Assembly (NCBI RefSeq): GCF_007829885.1
Contig: NZ_VIWW01000001.1
Span: 5,704,001-5,768,000 of the forward strand
Direction of reading: 5' to 3'
Length of the DNA: 64,000 nt
Source: Streptomyces brevispora
Lineage (GTDB): Bacteria; Actinomycetota; Actinomycetes; Streptomycetales; Streptomycetaceae
Below the pieces are notes generated by a model. It saw nothing but the letters and a program-made list of their open reading frames with translations, made no database searches and was not told the DNA's origin. The position numbers were made by a program, and so were the translations under genes. Of this stretch, positions 23,132-30,346 are shown piece after piece; position 1 is the stretch's first letter; each line of letters opens with the position of its first letter.

Positions 23132-23450
23132 GGACTTCTACTACGAGGACGAGCTGGCGGCCTTCCTCGCCGACGGCACCCTCACCCGCCTGGACACCGC
23201 GTTCTCCCGCGACCAGCGCGCCAAGGTCTATGTGCAGGACCGGATGTGCGAACACGGCGCGAAGCGCTGGTCCTGGCTCCGGGACGGCGCCCACTTCCAC
23301 GTCTGCGGCGATGCGGCGCGCACGGCCAAGGACGTCGACCGGGCGCTGCGCGACATCGCCGTCACACACGGCGGACTCGATCACGAGGGAGCGGCCCTGT
23401 ACGTCACGCAGCTCGCCGCCGGCAAACGGTACCTCCGCGATGTCTACTGA
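23130..23450 (+). pseudogene. C-terminal fragment of a CysJ-like (sulfite/nitrate reductase) flavoprotein
   Basis: About 106 codons match the NADP(H)-binding end of diflavin reductases: DFYYEDELAAFL, LDTAFSRDQ, KVYVQDRM, FHVCGDAARTAKDVD and the C-terminal YLRDVY. The FMN and FAD domains and any start codon are absent. The fragment begins exactly where the divergent methyltransferase breaks off, so one deletion may have removed the 5' parts of both genes and their shared promoter. Confidence 0.85.
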
Positions 23451-23538
23451 CCGCGGACCGGGAAAGGCTGCGGGCAGCTCAAGGCTGATGTCGGATTCTC
23501 GCCAGCCGCGGCCCTGCCGGGTACCCCATGCTTGAACC

Positions 23539-25026
23539 ATGCACACCGACACAGAGCGCTGCGTGCGGGCCGTCCGGTCCAAGGACTCCCGCTTCGACGG
23601 CTGGTTCTTCACGGCGGTCCTGACCACCGGGATCTACTGCCGGCCGAGCTGCCCCGTCGTGCCTCCCAAGGTCGAGAACATGACCTTCTACCCGAGCTCC
23701 GCCGCCTGCCAGCAGGCCGGATTCCGGGCCTGCAAGCGGTGCCGGCCCGATACCAGCCCGGGTTCGCCCGAGTGGAACGCCCGTGCCGACTCCGTCGCCC
23801 GTGCGATGCGGCTCATCCGGGACGGGGTCGTCGACCGGGAAGGGGTACCGGGGCTTGCCACCCGGCTCGGCTACTCGGCCCGGCAGATCGAACGGCAGCT
23901 GCTCGCGGAGCTGGGGGCGGGGCCGCTTGCGTTGGCCAGGGCGCAGCGGGCGCAGACCGCGCGGGTGCTCATCGAGACCACCGGGCTGCCCATGGCCGAG
24001 GTGGCGTTCGCGGCCGGGTTCTCCTCGATCCGCACCTTCAACGACACCGTCCGTGAGGTCTTCGCCCTCGCCCCGGGGGAGCTGCGCAGCCGCGCCGCCC
24101 GGTCGGCGAAGCCTCCGGCCACGCCGGGCGTGATAGAGCTGCGGCTGCCGTACCGCGCACCGCTCAATCCCAGCAACCTCTTCGGACACCTCGCCGTGAC
24201 GGCCGTCCCGGGCGTGGAGGAGTGGCGCGACGGCGCCTACCGCCGCACGCTCGATCTGCCGTACGGGCACGGCATCGTCGCCCTCACCCCGCACCCGGAC
24301 CACATCGCCTGCCGGCTCTCGCTCACCGACCCGCGCGATCTCACCCTGGCCATCAGCCGCTGCCGCTGGCTGCTGGACCTCGACGCCGACCCGGTCGCCG
24401 TCGACGAACAGCTCCGCGCCGATCCGCTGCTCGCCCCGCTGGTCGACAAGGCGCCGGGCCGGCGGGTGCCGAGGACCGTCGACGGTGCGGAGTTCGCCGT
24501 CCGGGCCGTGCTCGGCCAGCAGGTGTCGACCGCCGCGGCCCGCACCCACGCGGCCCGGCTGGTCACCGCCCACGGCACACCCGTCGACGATCAGGAGGGC
24601 GGTCTCACCCACCTCTTCCCGGCACCCGAGGCGCTGGCCGGACTCGACCCCGAGCAGCTGGCCCTGCCGCGCAGCCGCCGCCGCACGCTCACCACACTCG
24701 TCGAGGCCCTGGCGGACGGTTCGCTGCGGCTCGGCACCGACACCGACTGGGAGCAGGCGCGGGCCGAACTGGCCGCGCTGCCCGGCTTCGGACCGTGGAC
24801 CGTCGAGGTCATCGCCATGCGGGCACTCGGCGATCCGGACGCCTTCCTGCCGACGGATCTCGGCATCCGGCGATCCGCGCAGCACCTCGGTCTCCCCGCG
24901 ACACCGGCCGCACTCACCGCCCGCGCGGCGGCCTGGCGACCCTGGCGGGCGTACGCGGTCCAGTATCTGTGGACCGTCGACGACCACCCCATCAACCACC
25001 TTCCCGCACAAGGAAGTCCATCGTGA
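23539..25026 (+). CDS. Ada-AlkA fusion: alkylation-sensing regulator with 3-methyladenine DNA glycosylase
   Basis: 495 residues. The N-terminal Ada zinc domain has four cysteines (Cys34, Cys38, Cys65, Cys68 in YCRPSC and CKRC); one would accept methyl groups from DNA phosphotriesters. An AraC-type helix-turn-helix (about 90-190) follows, then the AlkA N-terminal domain and the helix-hairpin-helix/GPD glycosylase (LPGFGPWTVEVIAMRALG; catalytic Asp in LPTDLGIRR). It should both activate the adaptive response and excise alkylated bases. ATG 23539 lacks a strong ribosome site. The stop overlaps the ogt start by GTGA, so repair enzyme and regulator are translationally coupled. Confidence 0.93.
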   Translation: MHTDTERCVRAVRSKDSRFDGWFFTAVLTTGIYCRPSCPVVPPKVENMTFYPSSAACQQAGFRACKRCRPDTSPGSPEWNARADSVARAMRLIRDGVVDREGVPGLATRLGYSARQIERQLLAELGAGPLALARAQRAQTARVLIETTGLPMAEVAFAAGFSSIRTFNDTVREVFALAPGELRSRAARSAKPPATPGVIELRLPYRAPLNPSNLFGHLAVTAVPGVEEWRDGAYRRTLDLPYGHGIVALTPHPDHIACRLSLTDPRDLTLAISRCRWLLDLDADPVAVDEQLRADPLLAPLVDKAPGRRVPRTVDGAEFAVRAVLGQQVSTAAARTHAARLVTAHGTPVDDQEGGLTHLFPAPEALAGLDPEQLALPRSRRRTLTTLVEALADGSLRLGTDTDWEQARAELAALPGFGPWTVEVIAMRALGDPDAFLPTDLGIRRSAQHLGLPATPAALTARAAAWRPWRAYAVQYLWTVDDHPINHLPAQGSPS

Positions 25027-25550
25027 CCGCAGCAAGCACCACCCCGACCCGGTCCAGGCGGCATACCGTGATCGACAGCCCCTACGGCCCGCTGACCCTC
25101 GTCGCCACCGACGGGGTCCTCGCCGGCCTCTACATGACCGATCAGCGGCACCGGCCGCCCGAGGAGACCTTCGGCGAGCCCGATCCCGGCCCCTTCGCCG
25201 AGGTGATCCGGCAACTGGACGCCTACTTCGCCGGTGAACTGAGGGAGTTCACCCTGCCGCTGCACCTCGACGGCACCCCGTTCCAGCGCACCGTCTGGGC
25301 GCAACTCCAGCGGATTCCGTACGGCGAGACCCGTTCGTACGGCGAACTGGCCGAGATCCTCGGCAAGCCCGGGGCCTCACGTGCGGTGGGACTGGCCAAC
25401 GGCAAGAACCCGGTCGGCATCATCGTGCCCTGTCACCGGGTGATCGGGGCGTCCGGGAGCCTCACCGGCTACGGCGGCGGGCTCGACCGCAAGCAGCAGC
25501 TGCTGGCCTTCGAGAACGGTACGCAGGACACCGTCCAGGCACTCTTCTAG
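25023..25550 (+). CDS. ogt: Methylated-DNA--protein-cysteine S-methyltransferase
   Basis: A 175-residue suicide enzyme that takes the methyl group from O6-methylguanine onto its own cysteine. The active site IVPCHRVIG is present, followed by GSLTGYGGGLDRKQQLL. The Arg-finger helix (SYGELAEILGKPGASRAVGLANGKNP) is also intact. GTG 25023 overlaps the AdaA-AlkA stop and is preceded by AAGGAA. With the upstream gene it forms a compact alkylation-damage operon closed by the hairpin at 25588. Confidence 0.96.
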   Translation: MTAASTTPTRSRRHTVIDSPYGPLTLVATDGVLAGLYMTDQRHRPPEETFGEPDPGPFAEVIRQLDAYFAGELREFTLPLHLDGTPFQRTVWAQLQRIPYGETRSYGELAEILGKPGASRAVGLANGKNPVGIIVPCHRVIGASGSLTGYGGGLDRKQQLLAFENGTQDTVQALF

Positions 25551-25587
25551 CCGGTGCGGGTACCGGAAGGACTCTCGCAGCGCACGG

Positions 25588-25626
25588 GTGCGGGCCCGCC
25601 CGGACAGCCATCGGGCGGGCCCGCAC
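25588..25626. terminator. Bidirectional hairpin terminator
   Basis: A perfect 15-bp stem (GTGCGGGCCCGCCCG and its complement) with a 9-base loop, placed between the convergent ogt and TMEM165-family genes. Confidence 0.88.
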
Positions 25627-25667
25627 CAGCACCCCGTGCCGCGTTCTGTGCGCCGGGGTCCTTCCCG

Positions 25668-26252
25668 TCAGCCGATGAAGATCTCGGTGACCGTCCAGAT
25701 CGCCAGCCCCAGCATGCACAGTCCGCCGATGCGCTGGACCGTCTTCAGCGGTACGCGATTGGCGATGAAACGCCCGGCGAGCAGCGCCAGCGCCGATACG
25801 GACATCAGGGCGGCCGCGGACCCGATCGCGGTGGACCAGGCGCCGTTGCTCGCGGCCAGGTTGGCCGTCGTGATCTGGGTGAGGTCACCCCATTCGCTGA
25901 TGAACACCGCCATGAACGCGGTCGAGTACACCGGCCAGAAACCGGTCACGGTCTTCGGGGCGCTCTCGTCCTCGTCGTCGCCCCCGCCGGTACGCAGGAG
26001 CATGAACGCCGCGAACGCGAAGAGGGACGCCGAGACGACCTTGACGATCCAGCCGGGCAGCAGACCGAGAAGGCCGCCGGCGCCGACCGCGATGGCGACA
26101 TGGACGATGAACGCGGACGACGTACCGAACCAGACATAGAGCGGGCGCATGCGCGTGCCCATGGCCAGCGACGCGAACATCGTCTTGTCGGGGAGCTCCG
26201 CGAGGAAGATCAGCCCGAAAGCGGTGAGGATCGCCAGGGGGTCGAGATGCAT
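25668..26252 (-). CDS. TMEM165/GDT1 (UPF0016) family cation transporter, probable Mn2+ exporter
   Basis: 194 residues, six membrane segments in two homologous halves. Each half carries the family motif: AELPDKTMFAS in the first and SEWGDLTQITT in the second (E-x-G-D-[KR/L]-[TS]). A short acidic loop (GGDDEDES) joins the halves. Bacterial members (MneA/MntX-like) export manganese. I chose ATG 26252 (MHLDPLAIL), directly before the first membrane segment; an upstream frame to 26348 crosses the leader RNA. The leader contains a yybP-ykoY manganese riboswitch, which strongly supports the Mn2+ role. Confidence 0.93.
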   Translation of the reverse strand: MHLDPLAILTAFGLIFLAELPDKTMFASLAMGTRMRPLYVWFGTSSAFIVHVAIAVGAGGLLGLLPGWIVKVVSASLFAFAAFMLLRTGGGDDEDESAPKTVTGFWPVYSTAFMAVFISEWGDLTQITTANLAASNGAWSTAIGSAAALMSVSALALLAGRFIANRVPLKTVQRIGGLCMLGLAIWTVTEIFIG

Positions 26253-26371
26253 TCCGGGTGGCTTTCTGTAAGAGCCGGGCCCCGGGTCTTCCGCGAAGTG
26301 CCACTCGGGCTGTTCGGAGGACCACTCGGCCCGGCATGACGGCGGCACCCACGGGACGCGGGTGTGTCATA

Positions 26372-26482
26372 CCTGACCGAAGGTCTCGCCCGTCCGTGAT
26401 GATCCACGAACCCGGCCACCGGGAACCCGGAGGTTCCAGTGTGTCGACGACCGGTTTGCAGGGCTACTCCCCTTCGCAGCCC
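26372..26482 (-). promoter_or_regulatory. yybP-ykoY (Mn2+) riboswitch
   Basis: On the minus strand the leader holds both invariant blocks of this class: GGGGAGTAG (complement of 26464-26472) and GCGAGACCTTCGG (complement of 26377-26389). An internal GTCGACA segment and paired GC-rich arms lie between them. GCGAAGG before the first block can pair with CCTTCGG after the second to close P1. About 120 bases separate the aptamer from the start codon. Mn2+ binding should raise expression of the downstream exporter. Confidence 0.88.
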
Positions 26483-26564
26483 TCAACATTACCGCACCCG
26501 GCAGCGGGGCAGTTCACCCGATCGAGCCGGGGGCGGGCCCCAGGGCCCCTCGTCCGGCTCGTGC

Positions 26565-27326
26565 TCAGACGTCGGCGGAGCCCGGGGCGCCCGATGCCGT
26601 ACCGGCCTCCTCCGCCAGGCGGTCGAGCAGTACGGGCAGCGCGGTGCCGATCGGTTCCCGGATGGTCTCCTGAGCCAGTGCGTCGTACGGCGTCGGCTCG
26701 GCGTTCATCACGATCAGCCGCGCCCCGTGCTCCGCCGCGATCCCGGCCAGTGAGGCCGCGGGCTGTACCTGGAGGGACGTACCGACCGCGATGAACACCT
26801 CGCAGCCCTTGGCGATCGACATCGCGTCGCCCAGCACCACCGGGTCGAGCCGTTCGCCGAACATCACTGTCGCCGACTTGAGGATGCCGCCGCACCCCGT
26901 GCACGGCGGGTCCGGCTCCCCGGCCTCGACCCGCTCCAGCGCCTCGGCCATCGGCGAACGGGCGTGGCAGCGGGTGCACACCACCTGCCGCGCGGTGCCG
27001 TGCAGTTCCAGGACCTTGCGGGCGGAGAGGCCGGCCAGCTGGTGCAGACCGTCGACGTTCTGCGTGATCACCCGCACCGGGACCCCGGACCGCTCCAGGT
27101 CGGCCACCGCACGATGGGCCGTGTTCGGTTCGGCGTTCCAGGTCGCGCTGGTGCGCCGCATCTGCCAGGAGCGGCGGCGGATCTCCGGATCGGCCATGTA
27201 CAGCTCGTAGCGGACGAGCTTCTCGGCCTCCGGGTCCTTGCGCCAGACGCCGTTCGGGCCGCGGTAGTCGGGGATGCCGGAGTCCGTGGAGATGCCGGCG
27301 CCGCTGAGGATCGCCACGAGTGTCAT
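26565..27326 (-). CDS. Sirtuin-family NAD-dependent protein deacylase
   Basis: A 253-residue SIR2 protein. NAD-binding elements are LSGAGISTDSGIPDYRG near the N-terminus and ITQNVDGLH. The catalytic His is in LELHGTA. A zinc knuckle is formed by CTRC and CTGC (about 120-145). GTSLQVQPAASL and a C-terminal Rossmann part complete the fold. It removes acyl groups (acetyl, perhaps succinyl or propionyl) from lysines. ATG 27326 (MTLVAILSGAG) starts immediately at the fold; longer starts add disordered residues. It is codirectional with the Nudix gene upstream and the riboswitch gene downstream. Confidence 0.95.
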   Translation of the reverse strand: MTLVAILSGAGISTDSGIPDYRGPNGVWRKDPEAEKLVRYELYMADPEIRRRSWQMRRTSATWNAEPNTAHRAVADLERSGVPVRVITQNVDGLHQLAGLSARKVLELHGTARQVVCTRCHARSPMAEALERVEAGEPDPPCTGCGGILKSATVMFGERLDPVVLGDAMSIAKGCEVFIAVGTSLQVQPAASLAGIAAEHGARLIVMNAEPTPYDALAQETIREPIGTALPVLLDRLAEEAGTASGAPGSADV

Positions 27327-27415
27327 GCACCGAGCGTACGCAGCGACCGGCGTCCCGGGCGAGGCGATATCGGCCGGCCCCGGCCCGTGTCCCCTCGACC
27401 GACGTGCGCGTCCCG

Positions 27416-27907
27416 TCAACCGACGGGCAGGCCGTCCTCCAGCTCCGCCGCGCCCGCGCCCGAATCCAGGACGTCCAGTGCTGCCTTCACCCGCAGCCCC
27501 AGGCCGCGGGGCAGATGGCTGCCGAGCTCCGCCCGGTCGACCAGCTTCCAGGACAGCAGCTCGTCCTCCTGGATTCGCACCGCCTTCAGCTGTCGCTCGT
27601 CGAGTACGCCGCCGTCGTAGACATAGGCGACGATCGGCGGCCGCGCGGTGCCGCGCGCCCAGTCGACCGCGAGCAGCCGGCCCGGCTCCAGGTCGAGACC
27701 GATCTCCTCGGCCGACTCGCGCCGTGCCGCCTGCCGGGGGGTCTCGCCCCCGGCCGACTCGATCGTGCCGCCGGGCAGCGTCCAGTCGTCCCGGTAGTTC
27801 GGCTCCACGAGCAGCAGCCGTCCCTCCGCGTCGAGGAAGATGCAGGCCGCGCCCGCAATCACCTTGGGAAGTCCGTCGATATACGTGGCGTAGTCATCGG
27901 TGGTCAC
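27416..27907 (-). CDS. Nudix hydrolase
   Basis: 163 residues, GTG start. The Nudix helix reads GGTIESAGGETPRQAARRESAEEIGL: the REXXEEXG core is intact, but the spacing between the first Gly and the Glu is two residues longer than in the canonical GX5EX7REUXEEXGU. Flanking strands (ACIFLDAEGRLLLVEP, DWTLPGG) fit the family. Substrates are nucleoside diphosphates linked to other groups; the particular one is not evident. It ends about 90 bp before the sirtuin gene and is divergent from glycerate kinase. Confidence 0.9.
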   Translation of the reverse strand: MTTDDYATYIDGLPKVIAGAACIFLDAEGRLLLVEPNYRDDWTLPGGTIESAGGETPRQAARRESAEEIGLDLEPGRLLAVDWARGTARPPIVAYVYDGGVLDERQLKAVRIQEDELLSWKLVDRAELGSHLPRGLGLRVKAALDVLDSGAGAAELEDGLPVG

Positions 27908-28028
27908 ACGGGCAGCCTAGCGAGTCGCCGTCGCAGGTCCAGGGCACGGACACCCATGGGCAGGGAGCGGGTGGTCCGGATAGGGTCGGGGCGGCGCGAC
28001 TGCCTGTTCGAAAGCAAAGGGAATCAAG

Positions 28029-29162
28029 GTGACGGACGGAGCAGTGATGAAGGCCGCACGCGTGCTCGTCGCGGCGGACAAGTTCAAGGGCTCGCTCACA
28101 GCCGTGCAGGTCGCGGAACGGGTCGCGGCCGGGCTGCGGCGCATCGCCCCCGAGGTGCAGGTCGAGACCCTGCCCGTGGCGGACGGCGGCGACGGCACGG
28201 TCGCGGCTGCGGTGGCCGCCGGGTTCGAGCGCCGCGAGGCACGGGTGACCGGGCCGCTGGGGGAGCCGGTGACGGCGGCGTACGCCCTGCGCGACACCAC
28301 GGCGGTCGTGGAGATGGCCGAGGCCTCGGGCCTCCAGCACCTGCCCGCGGGCGTGTTCGCCCCGCTCACCGCGACCACCTACGGCTCCGGTGAACTGCTG
28401 CTCGCCGCGCTCGAAGCGGGTGCGCGGACCATTGTGTTCGGGGTCGGCGGCAGTGCGACCACGGACGGCGGGGCGGGCATGCTGGCCGCGCTCGGCGCCC
28501 GGTTCCTGGACCCGGACGGCAAGCTCGTGGGCCCCGGCGGCGGCGGGCTCGCCGATCTCGCCTCGGCCGATCTGTCCGGGCTCGACCCGCGGCTCGCCGC
28601 GGTCGACCTGATCCTCGCGAGCGATGTCGACAACCCGCTGACCGGGCCGACGGGCGCGCCGGAGGTGTACGGGCGCCAGAAGGGGGCGACCGAGGAGGAC
28701 ATCGCGATCCTCGACGCGGCGCTCGCCCACTACGCGTCCGTGCTGGGGCCGGACCACGCGGCACTGCCCGGGGCAGGGGCGGCGGGCGGTATCGGATACG
28801 GGGCGCTGGTCGCCCTCGGCGCTCGGTTCCGCCCGGGGATCGACGTGATGCTCGACGTGCTCGGCTTCGCTCCCGCCCTGGCCCGCGCCACGCTGGTGAT
28901 CACCGGTGAGGGCTCGCTGGACGAGCAGACCCTGCACGGCAAGGCCCCTGCGGGGGTCGCCGCGGCGGCCCGCGCGGCAGGCATCGAGGTCGTCGCGGTC
29001 TGCGGCCGCCTCACCCTGGCGCCGGAAGCGCTCGGACGGGCCGGGATCCGCCGTGCGTACGCGCTCACCGCGCTGGAGCCGGATCCGGCGGTGTGCATGG
29101 CCGAGGCGGGGCCGCTGCTGGAACGGGCGGCGGAGTCCATCGCCCGGGACTTCCTGCGGTGA
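28029..29162 (+). CDS. glxK: Glycerate kinase (GarK/GlxK family)
   Basis: Phosphorylates D-glycerate, feeding glyoxylate/glycerate into lower glycolysis. 377 residues with the family marks ADKFKGSLTAVQVA near the N-terminus, ADGGDGTV, FGVGGSATTDGGAGML, ASDVDNPLTGPTGA and TGEGSLDEQTLHGKAP. GTG 28029 follows AAAGGGAA; the internal ATG (residue 7) could also be used. It stands as a single gene, with a 15-bp tandem repeat shortly after its stop. Confidence 0.95.
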   Translation: MTDGAVMKAARVLVAADKFKGSLTAVQVAERVAAGLRRIAPEVQVETLPVADGGDGTVAAAVAAGFERREARVTGPLGEPVTAAYALRDTTAVVEMAEASGLQHLPAGVFAPLTATTYGSGELLLAALEAGARTIVFGVGGSATTDGGAGMLAALGARFLDPDGKLVGPGGGGLADLASADLSGLDPRLAAVDLILASDVDNPLTGPTGAPEVYGRQKGATEEDIAILDAALAHYASVLGPDHAALPGAGAAGGIGYGALVALGARFRPGIDVMLDVLGFAPALARATLVITGEGSLDEQTLHGKAPAGVAAAARAAGIEVVAVCGRLTLAPEALGRAGIRRAYALTALEPDPAVCMAEAGPLLERAAESIARDFLR

Positions 29163-29220
29163 GCGGCTTTCCTCCGGTGAGCTGACGGGGGGCGGGGCGG
29201 CGGGGCGCAACTGCGATGGC

Positions 29221-29265
29221 GGACCGACCCGTGATGGACCGACCCGTGATGGACCGACCCGTGAT
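29221..29265. repeat. 15-bp tandem repeat, three copies
   Basis: GGACCGACCCGTGAT repeated three times without change (a partial fourth copy follows, GGGCGGACCCG), in the gap between the convergent glycerate kinase gene and the 29374 gene. Confidence 0.9.
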
Positions 29266-29373
29266 GGGCGGACCCGCCCACCCGCCGCCTCCCGAACCGG
29301 GGCACCGCCCCGGACCCCGCGCCTCGAACGGTGCTGTCGGAGTCTCGCGCACCTGCCCGATGCGGCGACCGGC

Positions 29374-29826
29374 TCAGGGGCAGATCCAGCAGTAGAGGCG
29401 GGCGCCCCGCGTGACCGCGCGGCCGGCGAGTTCGGAGAGCTGTGCCAGGAAGCCGGCGAGGTCGTCGGGGTCGGCCGGGTAGGCGAACGAGCCCTCGGCG
29501 CCCGACCAGTTGGTGGCGACGTCGCGCAAGGACTCGGCGCCGCAAGTCGCGAGGGAGTCGCGAATGGTGTCCGTCAGGGTCACCACCACCAGTTCGCCGT
29601 CCCCCACCATGGCGACGAGGCTGCCGTGTCGCGGGTCGGACCGAACCGCGGCGGCGGACCGGCCTGTCACGAGTGCCTCGGCGGTCATCAACTCGACCAC
29701 CGGGTCGATGCCCTTGACCACCAGTTGGTCGTAGCCGGTCCCGCTGGGCATCTCGTCGTCGCGGTCGACGGCTCGAACGGCGTCGTGGTCGTCGGAAGCG
29801 GCGAAGTAGCCGTAGAGAACACCCAT
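29374..29826 (-). CDS. Uncharacterised conserved protein
   Basis: 150 residues, starting MGVLYGYFAAS. The pattern (MGVLY-YFAA start, then a DQLVVKGIDPVVEL stretch, EALVTGR, and an FLAQLSELAGRA segment near the end) recalls a small soluble protein family common in Streptomyces. I know no function for it. Acidic, no membrane segment. The C-terminus carries two cysteines (LYCWICP). ATG 29826 is chosen because similarity starts there; upstream codons to 29877 look like leader. It may be cotranscribed with nothing else. Confidence 0.65.
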   Translation of the reverse strand: MGVLYGYFAASDDHDAVRAVDRDDEMPSGTGYDQLVVKGIDPVVELMTAEALVTGRSAAAVRSDPRHGSLVAMVGDGELVVVTLTDTIRDSLATCGAESLRDVATNWSGAEGSFAYPADPDDLAGFLAQLSELAGRAVTRGARLYCWICP

Positions 29827-29888
29827 CGGCAGATCATCGCATCCACGAACGAGGGTGTCAGATGGTGTCCGCATCACGGGGGATCACC

Positions 29889-30240
29889 TCAGTACCCGTC
29901 CCACCTCCGGCCGGCGGCCGAGCCGCAGATCCCCGGAGACGTGAGTCCCGTAGTCCCGGCGGGTGTTCCGCGGCCGGGCCATGCGATGTCGTCGACGGCG
30001 AGGAACCGCTCACCGGCCACGGTCGCGGGCGTTTCCCCGGTGTACGCCATGACGTCACGATGCAGGTGGGACTGGTCGGCGTAGCCGGCGTCGGCCGCGA
30101 CCCGGGCCGCTCGGTCACCCGCGACCGGGCGGTGGGCGGCATGGTCGAAGCGGACCAGCTTCATGGCGCGCTTGGGCTGCACGCCGAGCTGCGACCGGAA
30201 GCGGGACCACAGGCGCTTACGCGCAGCGAATCCCCACACA
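29889..30240 (-). pseudogene. C-terminal remnant of an AraC-family regulator
   Basis: About 115 codons resemble the DNA-binding end of AraC regulators: RKRLWSRFRSQLGVQPKRAMKLVRF (second half of helix-turn-helix 1) and DAGYADQSHLHRDVMAYTGETPATV (helix-turn-helix 2). The effector domain and start are missing; sequence before RKRLW is out of frame and unrelated. The coordinates are approximate at the right side. Confidence 0.75.
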
Positions 30241-30346
30241 CTGAAGCAGCCGAAGCAACTGGAGTAGCCGAACCGGCTGAAACAGCGGCGACCGGTCGCC
30301 GGACGGACGCGTGGGGCGCGCCGTCCGGCGACCGGCCGTGGCAGGA

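Noticed and set aside
22902..23450. Full-length 182-codon plus-strand gene
   Set aside because: Only the part after about 23130 resembles a protein family; the first half is antisense to the methyltransferase fragment.
25668..26348. Longer start for the TMEM165 protein at 26348
   Set aside because: The additional 32 residues are hydrophilic and unconserved, and that start lies directly behind the riboswitch aptamer without a ribosome site.
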